Assembly: GCA_945883495.1 (NCBI GenBank)
Contig: CAMCXS010000028.1
Coordinates: forward strand, 1 to 64,000
Source of the DNA: Akkermansia muciniphila
GTDB taxonomy: Bacteria > Verrucomicrobiota > Verrucomicrobiia > Verrucomicrobiales > DEV007
Length of the DNA stretch: 64,000 nucleotides
Direction: 5' to 3'
The notes under the pieces are model-generated. The model made no database searches, was not told the origin of the DNA, and worked only from the letters and a program-made list of their open reading frames with translations. The translations under genes were made by a program, and so were the position numbers. Position 1 is the stretch's first letter; each line of letters starts with the position of its first letter. Positions 51,290 to 59,552 of this stretch are shown piece by piece.

Positions 51290-54200
51290 ATGAGAACTTC
51301 CTGGAAATCGTGGGCCATGACGCGGCCGGAACGCGTGGTGACGGAGCCCGACCTGAAGGCTTTTGGCGCTTTTATGGAGCCGGAGTCGTGGAAAGCGATT
51401 GTCTCCGGGGAAGCAAGCCTGGTGATTTCCCGGGACGGGCCGGCGCTGCGGTTCGACTATGATTTCAAAGGGAGCGGCGGCTTCGTGGTGGCGCGCCGGG
51501 AGATGGACATGACCTTGCCGGAGAGTTATGCGATCCAAATGCATTTCAGGGGGATGGGCCCGGCCAACGATTTGGAATGGAAATGGGTGGATCGCCAAGG
51601 CGCGAGTGTCTGGCGGCATGTGCGGACCGTGACGGCCTGGCCGGAGACCTGGAGTCCGTTGGTCATTCGCGGCAGTGAAATTGGGTATGCCTGGGGCCCA
51701 GCGGGCGGGGGCTTGTTGCGCGAAGTCAGCGCGTTGGAGATCGCCATCGTCGCGAAGGACGGCGGCTGTGGATCGATTTGGCTTGGCAAAGTGGAGCTTG
51801 TGGATCGAACGGTTCGCGAAGCCCCGCTGTTCGCGGCCAGCAGCATGTCCCCTGGGCATCCGGCTGCGGCGGCGGGGGAGGCGTTGTCGGAGAATTTCTG
51901 GGAATCGGCGGACGGCGACGAATCTCCGGTTTGGCAGGCGGATTGGCGAGGGGAACGGGATGCCGGTGGTTTGGCGATCCGTTGGGCGAGTCCGTCGGCC
52001 CCGGCGTTTACCATCTCCGAGTCGGCGGATGGGGTGAACTGGGAAACTCTCGCGGCGGAGAAGGCATCGCGCTCCCGGTTTAGCTTGGTCGCGCTGCCGG
52101 GGCCGATTCAGCGTCACTTGCGCTTGCGATTTCAGAGTGGATCGGTGGCGATCGCATCGGTGGAGCTTGTGCCGGTGGAAGCGACGGCTTCGCGGGAGGC
52201 GCGGTTTCATAGTTTGGCGGCCCTGGCGCCGCGAGGATGGCTGCCCCGCTACTGGCTCCGGGAGCAAAGTTATTGGACACCGGTGGCCCCGCCCTGCGGA
52301 AAGCCTCGTGGCCTGATCAACGAGGAGGGGCTCGTCGAGGCCTCGGCCGGTTTTTTCTCGCTGGAGCCGTTTCTCTGGCATCGTGGCCAACTTCTGACCT
52401 GGGCGGACGCGGCCACATCGCAGGCGCAGACGGATGGCTGGATGCCGGTGCCGGTCGTGGTCTGGGAGTGCGGATGCTGGCGACTGACGATTATGGCGGG
52501 CGCAACCGAGCAAGGTTTTGTGGTGCGATACCGGTTGGAGAACCGGTCCGAAAGCCCGGAGGGGGTGCGTTTTTTCTTGGGCATGCGGCCGCATCAGGCG
52601 ACGCCGCCGTGGCAGGCTTTCCGCGGGTTTGGGGGCCTCGGGAGATTGGAGGAACTCAGGGCGGATGCGATTCGGCTGGAACCGGCGGCTAGTGGATTTG
52701 GGGTGTTGAGCGAAGCGGAGATGCTGTTGCCCGAGGTGTTGGCGACGGGGCAGCTTCCAGCGGCGGCATCGATAGAGGATCCGGCTGGGTTGGTGGCGGG
52801 AGCGTATGCCTGGGACTGGGAATTCGCTCCCGGGGAAGCCAAAGAGGTCTGGGCACGCACTGCGGAAAGGATCCGGCTTGAGGATGCTGTGGCACTGTGG
52901 CGTGAGATCCCTGCGCAGGGTTGGCGGATCGAAGGTGGGAATGCGGAAACGGCGGATTTGGCCTTGACGCTGCGGGCGGCGACGGCCCACGTGCTGGTGA
53001 ACCGGGAGGGTCCGGCGCTGCATCCGGGACCGCGCCGGTATGATCGCTGCTGGATCCGGGATGGGGCGGGGATGGCAAGGGCTCTGTTGCAATCCGGGAA
53101 TCGCGAACCGGTGCGAGCGCTGCTGGAGTGGTATGCTCCGTACGTTCGGGAAGACGGTTTCGTGCCATGTTTGGTGGACAGCCAGGGGCCGGACTGGCTA
53201 CCGGAGCATGACAGCCAAGGGCAGTTCGTCCACATCGTGGCGGAATATCTGCGTTACGGCGGGGAGCGAAGCGTCGGGGAAGCGCTTTGGCCAGTGGTCG
53301 TGAAGACAATCGATTGCCTGAAAACGCTGCGGGAGAAGCGGATGACGCCGGAGTATCGAGCCGGAATTCCGCCTCACCGCTTCGGTTTGCTTCCCGAGTC
53401 CGCGAGCCACGAAGGGTACTTGGCCCATCCGGTGCATTCGTATTGGGATGACTTTTGGGCTTTGCGTGGTTTGCAGGATGCCGTGTGGCTGGCCTCGGAA
53501 TTGGGCCAAGCGCAGCAGGAGGACGCATGGCGGGCGTTAAGCGATGATTTTGGGGAGACGCTGGCGGCGTCCCTGCAAGGTTTGATTCGGGATCGGGGCT
53601 TGGAATTCGTCCCTGGATCGGTGGAGTGGGCGGATTTCGATCCATCCGCGACGGCGAACGGGGTGACGTTGCTGGAGGAGATTCCAGGAGTTTCCAAGGA
53701 ACTTTTGGACCGGAGTTACGTCCGGTATCTGGAGCGTTTTCGTGGCCGGATCGATGGAACGGTGCCGTGGGACAACTACTCCGCCTACGAAATCCGGATC
53801 GCTGGAGCCTTACTGGTCCTGGGATGGCGCAAGGAAGCGCTGGAAGCCTTGCGCTTTTTCCTGAGCGACCGGCGGCCGGTGGCGTGGAACCAGTGGCCGG
53901 AGATCTCCTGGCGAAACCTGCGTTCGCCAGGACATTTGGGCGATGTGCCGCACACCTGGATCGCGGCGGAGTTCATCACCGCGGCGCGATCGATGTTCGT
54001 GGTGGAACGGCATCGGGACGATACCCTGGTGATCGGTGCCGGGATGCCGAGTGAGTGGTGGACGGGAGCCGAGGGGCTTACAATTCGGGACTGGCCGGTC
54101 GAAGGTGGGCGCATGACCTGTTCGTTGCGATTGACGGCTCTGGATCAGGCGGAGTGGCGGGTCGAGGGCGACCTTCGGGTACCCTGGGGCGGGATTGTGC

Positions 54201-57200
54201 TGGCGGCTGAATTACCGGGCGAGCTGGTCGCGTGGAGCGTGGACGGGAAGCCGCAGCCACTGCCGAAAACGCGTTTGCCGGTGATTTCACATGCGCCGGC
54301 GATGATCCAATTGGAGTTTGGCAGCGCCACCATGAGGAGAGAGTATCATCTCAGCCGGGATCCGTATGAAATCTTAATCACGCCGCACGGCACCGGGCAG
54401 TCGAGGCTTGGACCGCTGGTGCTGAACCGCTGGGACGGGGATCGGCTGCTCGACGAACAGGGATTCTTCCTGTTCCTCCGGGACGCGAGCGCTGGGGCGG
54501 CTTGGAGCGCGACGCCGAAGCCTTGCCTGAGAAAAGGAGTGACGCATGAAGGGAGTTCGGTCGCGGGCCGGGTGCGTTGGGAATCGCGATTTGAGGAGAT
54601 TGGCACGCGTTTGGAAGTGGGTTGTTCAGGGGATGGATGCGGTGAGGTGCGGCGATTGGAGGTTACGAACCGGTCCAAGGAAGAGCGAATCATTGAGGTG
54701 ACGAGTTTCCTGGAAGTGGTGTTGCATCATCGGGATGCCGACGCGAATCATCCGGCGTTTCAAAAGCTCTTCGTGCAGACGGAGCGGGATCCGGACACGC
54801 CGGCGCTTCTGGCGCATCGTCGTCCGCGAGGCAACGATGAGTCGTGGCCGTGGATGGTGCATCGGCTAGACGGGACGCCGGTGACCCAGTGGGAAACGAA
54901 TCGGTTGCGTTTTCTCGGCCGGGGACGCGATGCGGCGTGTCCGGCGGCGATGGAAGCGGGGGCAAAGCTTTCCAATGAAACGGGCAATGTCCTCGACGCC
55001 TGTTTCAGTCTGCGCACGGAGCTGGTATTGCAGCCTGGAGAGAGCCGGGTGCTCACGTTCTCACTCGGAATGCTGCCAACGCGGGAGGCGGCGTTGGCTT
55101 GGCGCGGCGAGTTGCCTGTTTTGGCCGAAGCGGGGACACCGATGGTGATTTCTCCGGTGGTGGCGCCGTCGTCGCGTCCCAGGGAAGCCGAAGTGCCGGA
55201 AGCGTATGCCGGGTCGTTGCGGATGTTTAGCGGATACGGTGGGTTTGCCGCCGATGGCACGGAATATGTGATCCGCCTGCCGTGGGAGAATGGCGGGCCG
55301 CGTCGCACGCCGATGCCGTGGTGCAATTGTGTCGCGAACCAGCGAATCGGAATGCTGATCTCCGAAAGCGGTGCCGCCTGCACTTGGACGCGCAATAGCC
55401 AAGCGAACCGGATCACGCCGTGGTCGAATGACGCGGTGACGGACCCGGCGGGAGAAGCCTTTTATCTAAGGGCGCAGGATACCGGGGAATATTGGTCGCC
55501 GCTCCCGGGGCCGGCGCCGGTGCCCGCCGCCTATGAGGTGCGTCACGGCTGGGGATATTCCACGTTCCGTTCCGCGTGGGATCACTTGGAGAGCGAGCTG
55601 GAGTTCTTTGTGCCGGTGGCGGATGCGGTGCGCGTGGTGCGCTGGCGGCTTACCAACCAGGCGGACAGCTCGCGGAGGTTTGCGTTGTTCGGGTTCCATC
55701 GTTTGGTATTGGGGACCTTGCCGCCTGAACCGGGCACGATCCGAGTGAAGGCGGAAGCGAAACTAGCGGCACTTGTTGCCAACTATGCGGAATCGAGTCC
55801 CTTTCGCGGTCCGTGCGTTTTCGCCTCGCTAGCGGTCGATGGGGAATCGCCAGCTGGTTGGTCGTTCACGACGGACCGGGCGGCATTTTTGGGGGTCGAT
55901 GGCGGCGGGATGCGTCAACCGATGGCGCTGCGCTCCGGGGGGCCGTTGGGCGGAGAGTCAGGTGCTGGGCTGGATGCTTGTTTCGCCCAACGGATCGAGT
56001 TGGAGATCGCTTCGGGCCAAACCGTCGAAGTGGTCTTCCTCCTTGGGGAATGTGATGATGCGGGGGCACTGGAATCGGTGATCGCCCAATTCCGGCGGCC
56101 GGGCGCGGCGGAGACTATGCTGAGCGAGGTGAAGACGGTTTGGCAAACCACCTTGGGTGGGATTCAGGTCGAGACGCCGATGCCTGGACTGGACCTCATG
56201 GTAAATGGATGGTTGTCGTATCAAGCTATCGTCTCCCGGCTCATCGCCCGGACGGCGTTTTATCAGTCTAGCGGCGCCTTCGGTTTCCGTGATCAATTGC
56301 AAGATACTCACGGGTTGGCGTTGCTCTGGCCGGAGCTGACACGGGAACAGATATTGCGCCACGCGCGCCAGCAGTTTAGTGAAGGAGACGTGATGCACTG
56401 GTGGCATCCGCAACCGATCGGGCGGGGCATGCGGACGCGATTTTCGGATGATTTGCTCTGGCTGCCCTATGTCGCCGCTTCTTATGTGAACCAGACGGGC
56501 GATGAGTCGATCTGGGACGAGCGTGTCCCGTATCTGCAAGGCCCGCCGCTGGCGGAAGGGCAAGACGAAGCCTATCTGGAGTCGATCGAGAGTGAGGAGA
56601 CCGGCACCGTCTATGATCATTGTTGCCGGGCGATTGATCGTTCGTTGAAGACTGGCTCACATGGCTTGCCGCTGATGGGCACAGGGGATTGGAACGATGG
56701 GATGAATCGTGTAGGACGCTTGGGGAAGGGCGAAAGCGTTTGGATGGCGTTCTTTCTTGGAGAAGTGCTCCAGCTGATGAAGCCTTGGTGCGAGATGCGG
56801 AGTGATAGCGATCGCGTCACTCGTTACGGCGTCCACATGAAGGCTTTGATCGAAGCCGTGGAGAAGGAGGCTTGGGACGGGGAATGGTATCGTCGCGCTT
56901 ATTATGATAGCGGAACTCCTCTGGGTACCGCCAGCGCCGGGGAATGCCAGATCGACAACTTGGCGCAGTCCTGGGCCGTGATTTCCAGAATGGCGGATTC
57001 GGCGCGGGCCAAGCAAGCCATGCAATCCGCTTGGGAGAGGCTGGTGGATCGCGAGGCAGGGGTGGTGCGCTTGCTCGCGCCTTCGTTTGCCGAGTGTCCG
57101 GAAGATCCCGGCTACATCAAAGGATACGTGGCCGGGGTGCGGGAGAATGGCGGTCAATATACCCACGCGGCCTGCTGGTTTGCGAAAGCGCTGGCGATGC

Positions 57201-57652
57201 TGGGGCGGAACGAAGATGCGGCCCAAGTTTTGGAATGGCTCACGCCAGTTTGGCACGCGCGGTATCGCGAAGAAGCGGATCGTTACTTGTTGGAGCCTTA
57301 TGTGATCGCCGCGGATATTTATCATGGAGAGCCGCACACGGGACGAGGCGGATGGACCTGGTATACCGGCTCGGCGGCGTGGTTCTACCGCGTGGCTCTA
57401 GAGACGCTACTGGGGCTATCGATTGGTCGTGGGAAGGAATTGGTTTTGCGGCCTCGGGTGCCGGCGAGTTGGCCGGGCTTCAAAGTTCGCTACCGGCATG
57501 GACATCGGGGCACCGTTTATGAAATTCAGGCGAGCCGGGTGGCTACGGGTGTCACTGTGGATGGCCGCGCGGTGGAGTCCTGCGATGATGGTGTGCGAAT
57601 CCCGATCGAAGACGATGGGCGGACTCATGTGGTCATCGTGGGCTTGCCTTGA
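51290..57652 (+). CDS. Giant fusion: binding domains + six-hairpin glycosidase-like domain + GH94 phosphorylase
   Basis: 2120 residues from the ATG at 51290, with no signal peptide. Residues ~20-160 look like a CBM11/CIA30-type sandwich and ~180-300 like a discoidin domain (FTISESADGVNWETLAAE). Residues ~370-960 contain a beta domain and an (alpha/alpha)6 barrel with YDRCWIRDGAGMARALLQSG (~583) and WDDFWALRGLQDAVW. Residues ~1010-2115 are a full GH94 module: ILITPHGTGQSRLGPLVLNR, GAFGFRDQLQDTHGLALLWP, MHWWHPQPIGRGMRTRFSDD, GTGDWNDGMNRVG (catalytic Asp ~1804) and GGQYTHAACWF. GH94 enzymes phosphorolyse beta-glucosides such as cellobiose or beta-1,2-glucan. The GT84 domain of cyclic-glucan synthases is absent. 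It follows the FN3K-like gene by 7 bp. Confidence 0.85.
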   Translation: MRTSWKSWAMTRPERVVTEPDLKAFGAFMEPESWKAIVSGEASLVISRDGPALRFDYDFKGSGGFVVARREMDMTLPESYAIQMHFRGMGPANDLEWKWVDRQGASVWRHVRTVTAWPETWSPLVIRGSEIGYAWGPAGGGLLREVSALEIAIVAKDGGCGSIWLGKVELVDRTVREAPLFAASSMSPGHPAAAAGEALSENFWESADGDESPVWQADWRGERDAGGLAIRWASPSAPAFTISESADGVNWETLAAEKASRSRFSLVALPGPIQRHLRLRFQSGSVAIASVELVPVEATASREARFHSLAALAPRGWLPRYWLREQSYWTPVAPPCGKPRGLINEEGLVEASAGFFSLEPFLWHRGQLLTWADAATSQAQTDGWMPVPVVVWECGCWRLTIMAGATEQGFVVRYRLENRSESPEGVRFFLGMRPHQATPPWQAFRGFGGLGRLEELRADAIRLEPAASGFGVLSEAEMLLPEVLATGQLPAAASIEDPAGLVAGAYAWDWEFAPGEAKEVWARTAERIRLEDAVALWREIPAQGWRIEGGNAETADLALTLRAATAHVLVNREGPALHPGPRRYDRCWIRDGAGMARALLQSGNREPVRALLEWYAPYVREDGFVPCLVDSQGPDWLPEHDSQGQFVHIVAEYLRYGGERSVGEALWPVVVKTIDCLKTLREKRMTPEYRAGIPPHRFGLLPESASHEGYLAHPVHSYWDDFWALRGLQDAVWLASELGQAQQEDAWRALSDDFGETLAASLQGLIRDRGLEFVPGSVEWADFDPSATANGVTLLEEIPGVSKELLDRSYVRYLERFRGRIDGTVPWDNYSAYEIRIAGALLVLGWRKEALEALRFFLSDRRPVAWNQWPEISWRNLRSPGHLGDVPHTWIAAEFITAARSMFVVERHRDDTLVIGAGMPSEWWTGAEGLTIRDWPVEGGRMTCSLRLTALDQAEWRVEGDLRVPWGGIVLAAELPGELVAWSVDGKPQPLPKTRLPVISHAPAMIQLEFGSATMRREYHLSRDPYEILITPHGTGQSRLGPLVLNRWDGDRLLDEQGFFLFLRDASAGAAWSATPKPCLRKGVTHEGSSVAGRVRWESRFEEIGTRLEVGCSGDGCGEVRRLEVTNRSKEERIIEVTSFLEVVLHHRDADANHPAFQKLFVQTERDPDTPALLAHRRPRGNDESWPWMVHRLDGTPVTQWETNRLRFLGRGRDAACPAAMEAGAKLSNETGNVLDACFSLRTELVLQPGESRVLTFSLGMLPTREAALAWRGELPVLAEAGTPMVISPVVAPSSRPREAEVPEAYAGSLRMFSGYGGFAADGTEYVIRLPWENGGPRRTPMPWCNCVANQRIGMLISESGAACTWTRNSQANRITPWSNDAVTDPAGEAFYLRAQDTGEYWSPLPGPAPVPAAYEVRHGWGYSTFRSAWDHLESELEFFVPVADAVRVVRWRLTNQADSSRRFALFGFHRLVLGTLPPEPGTIRVKAEAKLAALVANYAESSPFRGPCVFASLAVDGESPAGWSFTTDRAAFLGVDGGGMRQPMALRSGGPLGGESGAGLDACFAQRIELEIASGQTVEVVFLLGECDDAGALESVIAQFRRPGAAETMLSEVKTVWQTTLGGIQVETPMPGLDLMVNGWLSYQAIVSRLIARTAFYQSSGAFGFRDQLQDTHGLALLWPELTREQILRHARQQFSEGDVMHWWHPQPIGRGMRTRFSDDLLWLPYVAASYVNQTGDESIWDERVPYLQGPPLAEGQDEAYLESIESEETGTVYDHCCRAIDRSLKTGSHGLPLMGTGDWNDGMNRVGRLGKGESVWMAFFLGEVLQLMKPWCEMRSDSDRVTRYGVHMKALIEAVEKEAWDGEWYRRAYYDSGTPLGTASAGECQIDNLAQSWAVISRMADSARAKQAMQSAWERLVDREAGVVRLLAPSFAECPEDPGYIKGYVAGVRENGGQYTHAACWFAKALAMLGRNEDAAQVLEWLTPVWHARYREEADRYLLEPYVIAADIYHGEPHTGRGGWTWYTGSAAWFYRVALETLLGLSIGRGKELVLRPRVPASWPGFKVRYRHGHRGTVYEIQASRVATGVTVDGRAVESCDDGVRIPIEDDGRTHVVIVGLP

Positions 57653-59325
57653 GCAGTCATGCGCCAAGTCGCGTCTGGGAGAATCTGAAGGATGTGGTCG
57701 AAGAGGTTGGGATCTTCTTCTCCGCTACCGAAGCAGAAACAGGTAACGTTGCGTTCCCGGAGCAGGGAGAAGACTTTCTGGAGGTCTTCGATGGTCAGGC
57801 TGGATAGCAGGTGATCAAGAACTACGGTTTGTGCGCCGGAGAGCAACACTCGAGCCATGACTAGCATTTGTTGCGTGCCCAGCGGGAGCTGCTTGTCCCA
57901 ATTGACGACTTCGTGGAGTGCGTTGCTCTCCTCGACGAGTCGTTCCAAACCGAGTCGACGCAAAACTGCAAGCACCTCGTCGTCGCGAATGGTCTCGTCG
58001 TGTCGGCTATGGACTAGCGTATTGCGCAAGGTGCCGATGTGAAGATAAGGGCGCTCGGGAACGAAGGCGACATCTCCCTCGGGCAGGAACACGCGGCCGG
58101 ATCCTTCGGCCCAAATCCCGGCCATGGCGCGGAAGAGGGCGCGCTTCGCGGGATCGCTGGAGCCATCGATGAGAAGCCATTGGCCCTGAGCGAGCCGGAA
58201 ATCCAGTTCCCAGAGAAGGGGCGGCGCTCCTTCTTTGGCCCAAAGGGTGAGCTTCGAGAAGCCCGGGCTTTCGTCCCCGGTCAATTCCACCAGCGAGCCG
58301 TCGCGGGCCGAGGCTTCCTCCATGCCATCGATCAGCTGACCCAACCGGGCGACCACGGCGCTGTAGGCGGAGATCGATTGGAACTGAGTTACGATCAGGG
58401 AAAATGCGCCCATCAGGTGGGCGAAAGCGACGACGGATTGCGTGATCACACCGAACTCCGCCTGTTCATCGATGAAAAGCGGCGCGACGATGAGATACGG
58501 GATGAGCTGGATCATGTAGGCGTAACCGGTCGTGAAGAACGAAAGATTGCGGTTTACGGAGATCATGCGGCGCATGTTCTGAACGAGATCTCGGAGCTTT
58601 TCTCCGAGCGTATGGGATTCCCGTCCTTCGCGCGCCAGGATCGCGATGGAATCGGCGTTCTCGCGCATGTGAAGGAGTTCGGAGCGGAAGTTGGCTTCTT
58701 TGTCGAGTTGCTGGTAGTTCAGGCGGATAAGCGGCTTGCCCATCAAAATGGTCAGCAGCGTTCCGGTGATGGCATAGATCACGGAAATCGCGAATAGGCG
58801 CGGACTGATGGTCCAGAGAACGCCGGAGAAGGAAATCATCGTCACCGTGCCGTTGAGGAAGAGCAGGACGAACGAGAGCGTGGAGGTGGTGAAGGAGCGG
58901 ACATCTTCGGCGATGTTTTGGTCCGGATTGGCCACAAGGCCGAGACGTTCCAGGTGGAAGTACGTCCGGCTCTCGAGGTAATCACCGAGAAACTGGCGGG
59001 TCTGCCACTCGCGCCAGAGCAGGGCAAGGCGCTCTTCGGCGAATCGGTACCAGGCGGCGGTGAAGGTCAACGCGGCAAAGACCCCGAAATAGGTCCAGCC
59101 GAGCGAGATGAACTGGGCGTGTTGCCGTTGTTCGATCGCGGAAACGAAGTCGCGCCCGATGTAGCTGGCGAGAACGTTCAGGGCGTTGAGGCCGACCATG
59201 AGCGCAACGAGGGCGCCGAACAGAAAAATGGCCTTCCAGCGGACGTTGGAAGCGAGGAACGCCCGGACGACACGCCGCAAACGACTGCCGATCGCGTTCT
59301 TTTTCCGCTTGGCGCCGACGGTCAT
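57625..59325 (-). CDS. ABC half-transporter (SbmA/YddA-like) with degraded ATPase
   Basis: 566 residues from the ATG at 59325; a start at 59484 would add 53 unconvincing residues. The membrane domain resembles the ABCD/YddA/SbmA group, with several helices (WKAIFLFGALVALMVGLNAL) and the marker NPDQNIAEDVRSF (133-145). The nucleotide-binding domain is damaged at every motif: Walker A reads GSSDPAKR (388-395; last Gly to Ala, Ser/Thr to Arg), the signature reads LPLGTQQ (480-486), the catalytic Glu of Walker B is His (VVLDH, 501-505), and the H-loop His is missing. The frame is intact, so it may be a retained pseudo-ATPase. It converges with the GH94 fusion, overlapping 28 bp. Confidence 0.8.
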   Translation of the reverse strand: MTVGAKRKKNAIGSRLRRVVRAFLASNVRWKAIFLFGALVALMVGLNALNVLASYIGRDFVSAIEQRQHAQFISLGWTYFGVFAALTFTAAWYRFAEERLALLWREWQTRQFLGDYLESRTYFHLERLGLVANPDQNIAEDVRSFTTSTLSFVLLFLNGTVTMISFSGVLWTISPRLFAISVIYAITGTLLTILMGKPLIRLNYQQLDKEANFRSELLHMRENADSIAILAREGRESHTLGEKLRDLVQNMRRMISVNRNLSFFTTGYAYMIQLIPYLIVAPLFIDEQAEFGVITQSVVAFAHLMGAFSLIVTQFQSISAYSAVVARLGQLIDGMEEASARDGSLVELTGDESPGFSKLTLWAKEGAPPLLWELDFRLAQGQWLLIDGSSDPAKRALFRAMAGIWAEGSGRVFLPEGDVAFVPERPYLHIGTLRNTLVHSRHDETIRDDEVLAVLRRLGLERLVEESNALHEVVNWDKQLPLGTQQMLVMARVLLSGAQTVVLDHLLSSLTIEDLQKVFSLLRERNVTCFCFGSGEEDPNLFDHILQILPDATWRMTAQGKPTMTT

Positions 59326-59552
59326 CGTGCCGATGGCATGGAGCCGGAGAGGGCTGACGTCAAGCGAAGGACGGTGAAAGCAGAGGGTGAGCTGGACCCT
59401 AACAAGCTGCAAAACAGGGCTTGACAGAGCCTTCGCAGAGCGGACAGGTGGGGAATTGACGCTCGTTTCGCGCTGTTCCGTCACTTGACGGAGGGGGCGA
59501 CTCCTCGTAAGGGAATTGTAGTGTTCGTTCGTGCCTAACCCTGATTCACCCT
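59326..59552. promoter_or_regulatory. Divergent intergenic region before the pyrimidine/purine run
   Basis: 227 bp between divergent starts. It holds a perfect TTGACA at 59421-59426 and TTGACG at 59485-59490, each a fair -35 for the plus-strand genes, but neither has a good -10 at 16-18 bp. No riboswitch-like or attenuator structure is evident. Confidence 0.3.

Noticed and set aside
51290-57652. Cyclic beta-1,2-glucan synthase
   Set aside because: The GH94 half matches, but there is no GT84 region, no membrane helices, and the N-terminal half has different domains.
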